A stretch of 64,000 bases of DNA from Tolypothrix sp. PCC 7712 (GTDB taxonomy: Bacteria > Cyanobacteriota > Cyanobacteriia > Cyanobacteriales > Nostocaceae): the NCBI RefSeq assembly GCF_025860405.1, contig NZ_CP063785.1, positions 2,294,001 through 2,358,000 of the forward strand. Direction: 5' to 3'. Position 1 is the first letter of the stretch. Each line of letters starts with the position of its first letter. The notes beneath the pieces are model-generated. The model was not told the origin of the DNA. It saw only the letters and a program-made list of their open reading frames with translations, and searched no databases. The translations under genes and the position numbers were made by a program. Positions 1 to 8,700 of this stretch are shown piece by piece.

Positions 1-875
1 GCGGCTTTAACTCCTAGTTGAGTTGCGGTGAGAGTTTCGCGGTTTTGTAAGGCGGCTTCGGCTAATTTGCGTTCTTGCAACCACTTCAACATCATATCTA
101 AAGCTAGATCCGGGTCACGGACTAAATAACCTCCTACTAACTCGATACCTAAGGGTAAATATTCTAAGCATTCACAAATTGCTGTGGCTGCAGTTGGTTG
201 GTTTTCTACGCGTCTGTCTCTGTTTCCCAACAATCCTTTTAACAGTTCTACAGCTTTCCCTGGTTCTTTTTGGGGCGAGAGAACATCTAAGGGAATGGCT
301 TGAATAAAGTTAGGGTCTAAAATTCGCAGGCGAGTAGTTACAAGAACGCAGAAGCGGTGGTCTTGGGGAACGACTTCGCGGAGGTTGGCTAGGTTAGTGA
401 CATCATCAAAGATGATTAAAATGGGTAAATTAGATTGGGGATATTGCGCCCAGCACCAAGCGACTTGTTCTTTGAGGCTTAACAGTCTTCCGCCTTGTTC
501 TTGGGGAATCTCGAAGCCGAATTTCACAAAAAATTCCAAGACTGTGGCGGCGAGGTTGGTTTCTCGGTCGTTGAACCAGGCGATTCCACTATAATCTTGT
601 TGATAGCGTCTGGCGTATTGGGTGGCTAATTCTGTTTTCCCTACCCCTCCCATGCCGGCGATAGCTACATAATCTCCGCGCTGCAATTGTTGATGGAGCA
701 TGGTGAGTTCGGTTTCTCGCCCGACAAAATGCACAGAACCGCGATAGGGGATATGATATTTGATGAGGTTGAGCTGTTTTTGACTTTCAATGATTTGAGT
801 ACCGATGTTTACCTGAGCGCCAGGAGCAGCAAAAACACCGATTTTCTCAGCAAACTTCCCAGATTCTTCAGGCAT
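1..875 (-). CDS. NB-ARC (NLR-like) NTPase, C-terminus beyond window
   Basis: STAND-class NTPase open at the left edge; 291 codons are visible. The N-terminus (MPEESGKFAEKIGVFAAPG...) is a short non-globular stretch. FVGRETEL marks the start of the NTPase module near residue 51 and the P-loop GMGGVGKTELA lies near residue 73. Further on, ILIIFDDV is a Walker B strand and LVTTR a sensor-1-like motif, followed by the NB-ARC helical region. The sensor repeats, usually TPR in cyanobacteria, would lie outside the window. The start at 875 is the only ATG giving this frame. The small gene at 1447-1845 lies upstream on the same strand, and its C-terminus resembles this protein's N-terminus (see findings). 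Family knowledge: NLR-like proteins act in immunity or programmed cell death by oligomerising on a trigger. Family assignment is firm; the biological role is inferred. Confidence 0.85.
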   Translation of the reverse strand, partial: MPEESGKFAEKIGVFAAPGAQVNIGTQIIESQKQLNLIKYHIPYRGSVHFVGRETELTMLHQQLQRGDYVAIAGMGGVGKTELATQYARRYQQDYSGIAWFNDRETNLAATVLEFFVKFGFEIPQEQGGRLLSLKEQVAWCWAQYPQSNLPILIIFDDVTNLANLREVVPQDHRFCVLVTTRLRILDPNFIQAIPLDVLSPQKEPGKAVELLKGLLGNRDRRVENQPTAATAICECLEYLPLGIELVGGYLVRDPDLALDMMLKWLQERKLAEAALQNRETLTATQLGVKA

Positions 876-890
876 ACATAGTTAAATTAA

Positions 891-1093
891 CTGCGATCGC
901 GGTGCTGTGAATACAAATGTAGGGTGTGTTGTCGCGCAGCGCAACGCACCATCAACGATTAGAAATATTTGACTATAGTTTTATGGAATTGGGCAGAGTC
1001 TATCCGCGCAGCGCAACGCACCATCAACGAATTAAAAATGCATGAGTTAAGTGTCATTGGCGGTGTGTTAGGCTTCGCCGTAACACACCCTAC
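891..1093. repeat. 203-bp direct repeat, copy 1
   Basis: Starts CTGCGATCGCGGTGCTGTGA and ends at CACACCCTAC. It is nearly identical, with no length change, to 1233-1435. Each copy carries GTAGGGTGTGTTGTCGCG near its start and GGCTTCGCCGTAACACACCC near its end. These are inverted relative to each other, so each copy can fold into a long hairpin. Confidence 0.9.
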
Positions 1094-1128
1094 TGGACTG
1101 ACATAGCTAAAATGTTGCAATAATTTTT

Positions 1129-1183
1129 CTTGTGGGGTGGACATCTTGTCCGCCTAGGACGGGCAAGATGCCCATCCCACAAG
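1129..1183. repeat. Palindromic repeat (CTTGTGGGGTGGACATCTTG type)
   Basis: A near-perfect inverted repeat whose arms read CTTGTGGGGTGGACATCTTG and CAAGATGCCCATCCCACAAG. Related half-copies occur near 10130-10190 and 14030-14057, so it is a dispersed small palindromic family. It sits between the two 203-bp direct repeats. Confidence 0.75.
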
Positions 1184-1232
1184 AGTTTGAATAATGCACT
1201 ATTTTAGTCTAGACACGCCACTACTAGCGTGG

Positions 1233-1435
1233 CTGCGATCGCGGTGCTGTGAATACAAATGTAGGGTGTGTTGTCGCGCAGCGCAACGCACCATCAACGA
1301 TTAGAAATATTTGACTATAGTTTTATGGAATTGGGCAGAGTCTATCCGCGCAGCGCAACGCACTATCAATGAATTAAAAATGCATGAGTTAAATGTCATT
1401 GGCGGTGCGTTAGGCTTCGCCGTAACACACCCTAC
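1233..1435. repeat. 203-bp direct repeat, copy 2
   Basis: Second copy of the 891-1093 repeat, 342 bp further on, with only a few substitutions (for example CACCATCAACG became CACTATCAATG). It ends 11 bp before the stop codon of the small gene at 1447-1845, so the pair fills the gap between that gene and the NLR gene. Confidence 0.9.
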
Positions 1436-1446
1436 GATTCAATGCT

Positions 1447-1845
1447 TTAAAAGGATTGGTTTTGAATATTGCCGGTTCCACCTGGCATAACTACCTGACC
1501 AATTTTATCAGCCAATTTTGTCAGGTTAGGCGTAGCCATAATTTCGGCAAACTTAGGATTGGTTTCGGCTTTAGCGGCTGTTGCTAGTTCTTGTGCAGCT
1601 TGCGCCAGTTCAGGATTAGCCTGAGTTGCCGATTCTACTTCTAGTACAGCTTTGCCATAATCGAGTGGTTGGTCTGGTGCTTTCTCAATTGCAACTACAG
1701 TTTGGGGAGAGTGTTTTCTCAGCTTGACGATAAACTCACCCGTCTTATCCCAGACAGCTTGTCCAACATTTTCGCCTGTTTTTTCTAAAGCTTTTGTGGC
1801 AATTGTCGCGCCAATTGCGATCGCAGCAGTAGTTAAGGGTTCCAT
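1447..1845 (-). CDS. Small putative NLR-associated effector (Bell-domain-like) with C-terminal amyloid-like motif
   Basis: 132 residues. The N-terminus MEPLTTAAIAIGATIATKAL is an amphipathic or glycine/alanine-rich hydrophobic helix with no signal peptide cleavage site. The middle is predicted helical (AQAAQELATAAKA). The last ~23 residues (from KLADKIG to NIQNQSF) are G/N/Q-rich. This architecture (membrane-active helical domain, then a short C-terminal motif, encoded beside an NLR) matches effectors described for bacterial amyloid signalling. The gene is upstream of the NLR on the same strand, separated by repeats. A promoter-side 21-bp palindromic array lies about 140 bp upstream of the ATG at 1845. 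I cannot run a profile search, so the Bell-domain assignment is inference. Coding status is supported by a clean ATG, a sensible composition and the neighbour relation. Confidence 0.7.
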   Translation of the reverse strand: MEPLTTAAIAIGATIATKALEKTGENVGQAVWDKTGEFIVKLRKHSPQTVVAIEKAPDQPLDYGKAVLEVESATQANPELAQAAQELATAAKAETNPKFAEIMATPNLTKLADKIGQVVMPGGTGNIQNQSF

Positions 1846-1986
1846 TTGCTACTTTCTCTCGATGTCAGCTATTTATTTATTAACACATGGCTTTTGCGGG
1901 ATTTTCCGTAATTTAGCTGAACAATCTTTATATTGCAGGTTGTTCAGGGTTTCGCATTGCTAAACTCCTACGAAAATTTGCTTTGT

Positions 1987-2164
1987 GGTCACCAACGTGA
2001 CGATGTTGGTCACCAACGCGATGATGTTGGTCACCAACGCGATGATGTTGGTCACCAACGGGACGATGTTGGTCACCAACGCGATGATGTTGGTCACCAA
2101 CGCGATGATGTTGGTCACCAACGTGATGATGTTGGTCACCAACGCGATGATGTTGGTCACCAAC
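1987..2164. repeat. 21-bp tandem array, nine copies of a palindromic core
   Basis: GGTCACCAAC occurs at 1987, 2008, 2029, 2050, 2071, 2092, 2113, 2134 and 2155, exactly every 21 bp. Each unit contains GTTGGTCACCAAC, a 6-bp inverted repeat around one base. Because 21 is a multiple of three, several reading frames stay open across the array (for example repeats of VGDQHHR), but these are artefacts of the repeat. Confidence 0.95.
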
Positions 2165-2169
2165 GCAAA

Positions 2170-2497
2170 GAATACCTCGCGCCCTCATCCCCTAACCCCT
2201 TCTCCCGCAGGAGAAGGGGAACTAAATCTCTTGCTCCCTTCTCCCTGTGGGAGAGGGGCTGGGGGTGAGGGCGAAACCTTTCAGTCAAGCGGGTTTCACC
2301 TTAAGTTGACACCAATGTTGCCCCTACCATCTGTCGCAATACTTGTCGGTTAAGGGGAAAAGGGGAAGGGAAAAAGGGGCAAGAAACAACCTTTAACCCT
2401 TACCCTTTCACCTTTTCCCCAAACCAAATTAAAAGTTGAAAATCCTTAACCGAGCAGTTTCGCCATCTGTCGTGTTCTTTTTTCAAATTGGTATAAC
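2170..2497. mobile_element. Mosaic of three nested small non-autonomous elements
   Basis: 2178-2317 matches the element at 25990-26184 (paired CCTAACCCCTTCTCC / GGGAGAGGGGCTGGGGG arms and right end TTAAGTTGACACCAATG) but lacks its left end. Next comes TTGCCCCTACCATCTGTCGC, part of the ATACCAA...TTGGTAT element also found at 18070-18384. That element is interrupted by 2338-2460, a copy of the AATACTTGTCGGTTAA...TTAACCGAGCAGT element. It then resumes as CCATCTGTCG...TTCAAATTGGTATAA. CCATCTGTCG stands on both sides of the insert (2327-2336 and 2464-2473), as expected of a target duplication. Confidence 0.75.
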
Positions 2498-2518
2498 TCC
2501 CCACAACATTATCATTAC

Positions 2519-2566
2519 CATGCCCAATGCCCAATGCCCCATGCCCCATACCCAATGCCCCACTTC
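2519..2566. repeat. Heptamer short tandem repeat (CCCAATG / CCCCATG)
   Basis: A run of CCCAATG and CCCCATG units typical of heterocystous cyanobacterial STRR sequences. The remaining DNA up to the gene at 2831 shows no convincing gene. Confidence 0.85.
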
Positions 2567-2830
2567 CGGTAATTTACGGTCATTTACCAAAAATCTTGTA
2601 AAAAAAATTCAAAATTCCAGAAATTATGCTGAACCGGAATTAAGGTTGTTTGAGGCAAGCTATTTAAGTAGGCATGATTAACCCTAGCTATATATATTGT
2701 TCTAACGAAAAAGGTTAAGGAAAAAAGATAACGGTTTTCTCTTGTTTCCTTACCTTTTTCTCTTCTCAATTATAGTTACGTACAATTGCCGACTTCATTA
2801 ACTTTTAAACTACTTTTGATTGGGTGCATT

Positions 2831-3226
2831 ATGACGCGACAAAAACGCACATCTCGCGTGTTAGAAAAGGCTGTCTTGAGGGCGCATGGCTTTAAGGCAA
2901 TTGATCCCAATATGAACTTTGGGGAGGATTGCGACTTACAAAGTATGCTAGAGGAAATGGAGAAATTACGCAATAAGCTGGAAATTTATAATACAGCTTT
3001 AATTGTCATCGACTCTACTAAAAGCGAAATTGAGGAAATCGAGAAGACTTTGGGTAACATTTCTGAGAGGTTGCTATTAGCAGTTGCTTGGAAATATGGT
3101 AACGATAGCAACGAATATAAGATGGCGGGTGCTGTGCGGAAAAGCGATCGCATTCGTAAAGGTACGGCTACTCGTCTCAAAGGTGGAACCAAGGCGAAAC
3201 CTGCGGAAGATACGCCTACTGCTTAA
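2831..3226 (+). CDS. Conserved cyanobacterial hypothetical protein, coiled-coil
   Basis: 131 residues from the ATG at 2831 (MTRQKRTSRVLEKAVLRAHGF). An in-frame upstream start at 2786 would add 15 unlike residues, and the basic MTRQKRTSR start is the one I recall for this family. The central part (LEEMEKLRNKLEIYNTALIV...EIEEIEKTLGNISERLL) is a probable coiled coil. The C-terminus is basic and low in complexity (KSDRIRKGTATRLKGGTKAK). No enzymatic motif or membrane segment is visible. It resembles small multi-copy hypothetical proteins seen in Nostocales whose function is not known to me. It stands alone between repeat-rich stretches. Confidence 0.75.
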   Translation: MTRQKRTSRVLEKAVLRAHGFKAIDPNMNFGEDCDLQSMLEEMEKLRNKLEIYNTALIVIDSTKSEIEEIEKTLGNISERLLLAVAWKYGNDSNEYKMAGAVRKSDRIRKGTATRLKGGTKAKPAEDTPTA

Positions 3227-3236
3227 GTAGTTTTGG

Positions 3237-3310
3237 GAATGGGGAATGGGTAATGGGTAATGGGTAATGGGGAATGGGTAATGGGTAATGGGGAATGGGT
3301 AATGGGTAAT
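3237..3310. repeat. Heptamer short tandem repeat (GGTAATG / GGGAATG)
   Basis: Back-to-back heptamers GGGAATG and GGTAATG begin 11 bp after the stop codon of the preceding gene. This is an STRR array. Confidence 0.9.
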
Positions 3311-3333
3311 TGCGTTACTCATTACCATCATCG

Positions 3334-3616
3334 TAGGGTGTGTTGTCGCGTAGCGCAACGCACCATTTGAGGTTATTAGGGAATGAAAAGAAGACATTAT
3401 AACCTTGTGATGGTTGGCGGTGCGTTAGGCTTCGCCGTAACGCACCCTACTAGCGTGTCTAGACTAAAATAGTGCGTTAGATTTAGAAAAAATTAACCGC
3501 CGATAAACGCAGATAAACGCGGATAAAATTAATCTCTATTGCAACATTTAAGGCTAGACACGCCACTACGGCTTGTCATGGTTGGCGGTGCGTTAGGCTT
3601 CGCCGTAACGCACCCG
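3334..3616. repeat. Palindromic dispersed repeats (GTAGGGTGTGTTGTCGCG / GGCTTCGCCGTAACGCACCC)
   Basis: The block holds the same inverted arms as the 891-1435 repeats: GTAGGGTGTGTTGTCGCGTA near 3334, GGCGGTGCGTTAGGCTTCGC near 3417 and again near 3583. Between them are TAGACACGCCACTA-type segments, also seen near 1211, and direct repeats of GATAAACGC. No gene was found here. Confidence 0.8.
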
Positions 3617-3634
3617 ACGGCTTCAATTCCGAGG

Positions 3635-5458
3635 TTATTGCTGTAATTCGGTGATTAAGTTGAGAATTTCGCGATAATATTGGGTGTTTCCTTCCTTATA
3701 ATATAGATGGGCGGATTCTTGGAAATCGGTAATTGCGCGTTCGTAATGTCCCAGGTTGCGGTAAATATCGGCGCGGACAAGATAGGCTTCTGTCCAATGT
3801 GGTTGTAATTGTAAGGCTTTGTTGAGGTCTTGGAGTGCGGTTTCTAAGTCGCCGATTAAGGAATAGCTGCGTCCTCTGTTATACCAGTCTTCGGCAAAGT
3901 TAGGCTCAATGGCGATCGCTTGATTATAATCTGCGATGGCTGCTTCATAATCTTCTAGGGCATAGTGGGCATTACCGCGATCGCTATAAAATGCGGCGGA
4001 GTGGGGATTGAATTTGATAGCTTGGGTATAATCGGCCACTGCACCTTCATATTCTTCCCAGGCGTAACGCAGGGAAGCGCGGTTGTAATAAGCTTCGACT
4101 AATTCGCGGTTGAGTTTGATGGCTTGGTGATAATCAGCCATTGCGCCTTGTTCATCCCCGATTTGGCGGCGGGCGTTGCCTCGATTACAATAAGCTTCGG
4201 AAAAGTCGGGGGCAATTTCTATGGCTTGGGTGTTATCGTTAATTGCACCTTGATAATCTTGTAAGGCTTCGCGGACAATGGCTCGACCATAGTAAGCTGT
4301 AGCTAAGTTGGCATCAAACATCAAAGCCCAATCATAATCTTTGATCGCCCCTTGATAGTCTCCAAGGCTACGACGGGCAGAGGCGCGATCGCAATATCCT
4401 TCTGCTAATAAGGGGTTGAGTTGTAGTAATTTGGTGCTATCTTGAATGGCTTCTTGGTAGTCTCCCATACGGCGGCGGACGTTGGCGCGTAAGCCGTAAA
4501 CTAAATCTAAGGTGGGGTTTTCTTGTAAGGCTTGATTATAATCTGCGATCGCACCTTCATAGTCTCCCAAGGCGCTACGGACTAAACCCCGTTCGTAGTA
4601 AGCTTGTACATCATCGGGATTAAAAGCGATCGCTTGGTCTAAATCGGCAATGGCTTGTTGATACTTTTCTAAATGAGCGTAAACTAAACCCCGATTATAG
4701 TAGGCTCCGGCAAATTTGGGGTTTAGTTCGATAGCGCGGTTGTAATCGGCAAGCGCCCTGGGATAATCTGTGAGGGCATAGCGGGCGTTACCACGATTAT
4801 GGTAAGCTTCCGCTAAATGAGGATCTAGCTGTAAGGCTTGGTCATGGTCGGCAGTGGCTTGGATATACTCGCCTAAAATTTGGTAAACATTACCGCGATT
4901 GGTGTAGGCGGCGGCGAAATTAGGATTAAGCTGCAAAGCCTGATTAAAATCAGCGATCGCTCCTTCATTATCACCGCGATCGCAACGCGCCACACCTCGG
5001 TTATGATAAGCATTAGCAATATCAACATCTATATAAGTAGATAACTGGGGATTAATTTGAATTGCTTGCTGAAAATCAGCTAATGCTGTTTCGTAGTTTC
5101 CCAGAGCAAAGTCAGCCTTACCTCGGCTGTGGTAAGCTTCTGCCAACTGCGGATTAATTTGTACAGCCTGGCAATAATCAGCGATCGCCGTTTCATAATC
5201 TTCTAATAAATAATGGGCGTTCGCTCGGTTACAGTAAGCTTCGGCAAAATCAGGATTAATTGCCACAGCCCGACTAAAATCTGCGATCGCACCGTGATAA
5301 TCTTTGATTTCATTAATTAGAATCACTCCCCGGTTATAATAGGCTTCTGCATAATCAGAATTAAGTTGAATTGCTTGGGTATAATCTGCGATCGCGCCTT
5401 GATAGTCACCTTGACAATTCTTGTTGAACCCCTGATGAAAAAAATTTGTAGCATCCAT
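3635..5458 (-). CDS. Tetratricopeptide repeat protein
   Basis: 607 residues made almost wholly of about seventeen 34-residue TPR units with the pattern YxxRGxARxxLGDYxGAIADYxQAIQLNPxxAEAY. It has no signal peptide, membrane helix or catalytic domain. TPR arrays form superhelical scaffolds for protein-protein contacts, so a soluble adaptor role is likely but the partner is unknown. The near-identical units at DNA level suggest expansion by unequal recombination. The ATG at 5458 is followed directly by the first repeat. The region just upstream (5467-5640) is short tandem repeat DNA, and a divergent histidine kinase starts at 5710, so the two genes share that regulatory space. Confidence 0.9.
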   Translation of the reverse strand: MDATNFFHQGFNKNCQGDYQGAIADYTQAIQLNSDYAEAYYNRGVILINEIKDYHGAIADFSRAVAINPDFAEAYCNRANAHYLLEDYETAIADYCQAVQINPQLAEAYHSRGKADFALGNYETALADFQQAIQINPQLSTYIDVDIANAYHNRGVARCDRGDNEGAIADFNQALQLNPNFAAAYTNRGNVYQILGEYIQATADHDQALQLDPHLAEAYHNRGNARYALTDYPRALADYNRAIELNPKFAGAYYNRGLVYAHLEKYQQAIADLDQAIAFNPDDVQAYYERGLVRSALGDYEGAIADYNQALQENPTLDLVYGLRANVRRRMGDYQEAIQDSTKLLQLNPLLAEGYCDRASARRSLGDYQGAIKDYDWALMFDANLATAYYGRAIVREALQDYQGAINDNTQAIEIAPDFSEAYCNRGNARRQIGDEQGAMADYHQAIKLNRELVEAYYNRASLRYAWEEYEGAVADYTQAIKFNPHSAAFYSDRGNAHYALEDYEAAIADYNQAIAIEPNFAEDWYNRGRSYSLIGDLETALQDLNKALQLQPHWTEAYLVRADIYRNLGHYERAITDFQESAHLYYKEGNTQYYREILNLITELQQ

Positions 5459-5466
5459 AATTTAAA

Positions 5467-5640
5467 TTTGTCATTTGGTAATTGGTAATTGGTAATTGGT
5501 AATTGGTAATTGGTAATTGGTAATTGGTGTTTGTTATTTCCCCATTCCCCCTTCCCCATTTCCCCCTTCCCCATTCCCCATTCCCCCCTTCCCCATTCCC
5601 CATTCCCCATTCCCCATTCCCCCTTCCCCCTTCCCCATCC
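5467..5640. repeat. Two heptamer short tandem repeat blocks between divergent genes
   Basis: 5467-5527 is a run of TAATTGG heptamers. 5538-5640 is a run of CCCCATT / CCCCCTT heptamers. Together they fill most of the 251-bp gap between the TPR gene and the divergent histidine-kinase gene. Confidence 0.9.
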
Positions 5641-5709
5641 CCCAATCTTGATAAACTAAACGGAGAATTTGTAGTACTTTCCAGCTATCTGTTATCCATA
5701 TAAGTAGTT

Positions 5710-8700
5710 ATGAGCCAGCCACAGCGCACTGTTTTGATAGTTGATGATAACCCAGAAGATTGTGAGCTGTATCGGCAATATTTTTTCCAGGATCGGGAAT
5801 ACCAATATACTGTTGTGGTAGCAGAATTGGGGCAAACTGGATTACAACTCTGGCAAGTTCATCAACCAGATGTTGTGTTGCTGGATTACCGACTACCAGA
5901 TATTGATGGCTTGGAATTCCTCAATCAACTGCAAGCAATTACCCGTCAGCCGTTTTTACCTGTAATTGTAATTACAGGGTTGGGGAATGAAGCGATCGCA
6001 GTGCAGGCGATGCAAGCAGGGGCGCAAAATTACTTGGTTAAAGGTGGGATTACTTCTGAGGAAATGCGTTTAGCAGTTAATGGGGCAATAGAAAAATTGC
6101 AGCTACGCACCCAATTACAACAGCGCATTGAAAAAGAGCGATTAATTACCCAAATTACTCAACAAATCTATAAATCTTTAAACTTCCAAGAGATTCTGCA
6201 AATCACAGTCCATGAGGTGCGGCAATTCCTCCAGACGGATCGGGTAATTATTTTTCAGCTGTACTCAGATGGTAGTGGACAAGTAGTTGCAGAATCCCTT
6301 GGGGAACAGTGTCAATCTGTGCTGGCTTCTGCTATTTTCGATCCCTGTCTGGCTGAGGAATACATTGAACGCTATCGTCAAGGACTGCTGAACCAAGAAC
6401 CCAGTGCGGTGGAAGAATATATCGAGCGCTATCGTCAGGAATTAGTGACGGCAACAGCAGATATTGATGATGGTACTATTGAACCATATCATAGGGAACT
6501 GCTAGCGCAGTTTCAAGTCCGGGCAAATTTGGTAGTACCAATTTTGCACGATCGCTATTGTTGGGGGATGTTAATTACTCATCACTGTACAGCCCCCCGA
6601 AAATGGCAACAGTTAGAAATTGATTTGCTTCAGGAATTGGTAACTCAGGTAAGTATTGCTCTACGCCAGGCGGAAGCTTTACAGCAGGCACAAACTGAAC
6701 TGGCTGAACGTAAACGCGCCGAGGCAATTTTACAGGAAAATACCGCTTGGTTGAAATTGGCACAAAAAGCCACAAAATCAGGATTATGGGATTTAGATCT
6801 AACTACAGGTAAAGCCAAAATCTCGGAAGAATACTGTACGCTGTTGAGGCTTGACCCCAGTATCAGAGAAATTAGGGGTGATGAGTGGTTGCAGTGGGTA
6901 CATCCTGACGATCGCAGCCGCATCAGCGAGTATGTTGGTCAAATGATGCGCGAGCGACGGCAATATTATGATACAGAGTTCCGCGTCTTGCATCCTGATG
7001 GCGATCGCTGGTTGGCTGGGAGAGCGCAAGTATTCTATGATGCAGCTGGCAACGCTGTGCGAAAAACAGGTAATGTGCAAGATATCACAGAACGCAAACG
7101 CGCTGAAGCCGAACTGCGAGAAAGTGAACGCCGCAATGCCACTTTAGCAGAAGCAGTACCAGTAGCCATTTTTCGCTTTGATAATCATCATAACTGTATT
7201 TATGTCAACAATCGCTGGTCGGAAATTACAGGTAAACCAACACATACAGCATTAGGCTTGGGATGGATAGAAACCTTACACCCAGAAGACCGCGATCGCA
7301 TTGTTAGGGAAACACCGCTAAGATTACAGCCAGGAAAATTTTATCAGAATGAAGGCAGGTGTTTACGCCCAGATGGCAGCATCATTTGGTTTTATGTCCA
7401 GATACTAGCGGAAACTGACTCCAATGGTAATGTTATTGGTCAAATAGGCTCTCTCACGGATATTACTGAGCGCAAGCAAGCTGAGGAAGAACTGCGACAG
7501 AGTGAAGAGTTTAACCAACGGATGCTAGCCAGCAGTAAAGACTGTATCAAAGTCCTAGACTTAGATGGTAGACTTTTATACATAAATCCCGGCGGTCTCT
7601 GTCTGTTAGAAATCGATGACTTCACACCTCTGCTCCACACAGAATGGCGCTGTTTCTGGGAAGGAGAAATGAGGCAAGCAGCAGAAAATGCGATCGCCAA
7701 AGCTAAAGCTGGGGAATTAGCCAGATTTCATGGTTATTGCCCCACCGCCAAAGGTACACCGAAATGGTGGGATGTGGCAGTTACACCCATCCGCAATCCC
7801 GCCGGGCAAGTAATCCAACTGTTATGTATCTCCCGGGATATAACTGAGTACAAACAAGCCGAAGAAACTATCCGCCAAAGTGAAATCCGTTACCGCTACT
7901 TAGCAGAAGCCATTCCCCACCTTGTCTGGACTTGTGATGCCAATGGCGATTGTGATTATGTTAACCAACGATTATGTGAATATACGGGATTAACATTTGA
8001 GCAAGCCTTGGGTTTTGGTTGGCTAGCAGCCGTGCATCCAGATGATATGCAAGAGTCGCAAGATTTATGGGAAAGGGCTATCAAAAATAGTACTTTTTAT
8101 AAACATGAATACCGCTTCCGCAGAAACTTAGATGGTAGCTATCGTTGGCATTTAATTTTGGGCTTACCCCTAAAAAATGAACAAGAACGGGTGGTGAAAT
8201 GGTTTGGTACCTGTACAGATATTCACGATCAAAAAGAATTGGAAATCGAACGCGATCGCATTTTGCAACTAGAACAAGTCGCCCGCAATGAAGCCGAAAA
8301 AGCCAACCGCGTCAAAGATGAATTCTTAGCAATTCTCTCCCATGAATTGCGTTCCCCCCTCAACCCCATCCTCGGTTGGACAAAACTGCTGCAAAGTCGG
8401 AGGCTGGATAGCAAAAAAACAGCTGAAGCCTTAGCCACAATTGAACGTAACGCCAAGCTGCAAACTCAACTCATTGATGACTTATTAGATATTGCCAGGA
8501 TTCTGCGGGGTAAACTCAGCTTAAACGCCGATACCGTCAACTTAACATTTGTGATTGAAGCAGCTATCGATACCGTCAGAACCGCCGCCGTCGCCAAATC
8601 AATTCTGATTCATTCAAAATTACGCAACATCGGGCAGGTATCCGGCGATGCTGTCCGCTTGCAGCAAGTTATGTGGAATTTACTGACTAACGCCATCAAA

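Noticed and set aside
1987..2164. CRISPR array
   Set aside because: The 21-bp units are contiguous with no unique spacers, so it is a tandem repeat, not CRISPR.
1928..2353. Open frames of 67-122 codons over the 21-bp array
   Set aside because: They only read the array (VGDQHHR, MVTNAMML repeats) in several frames because its period is a multiple of three.
5323..5645. Minus-strand frames reading GMGNGEWG-type peptides
   Set aside because: Translations of the heptamer repeats between the TPR and kinase genes.
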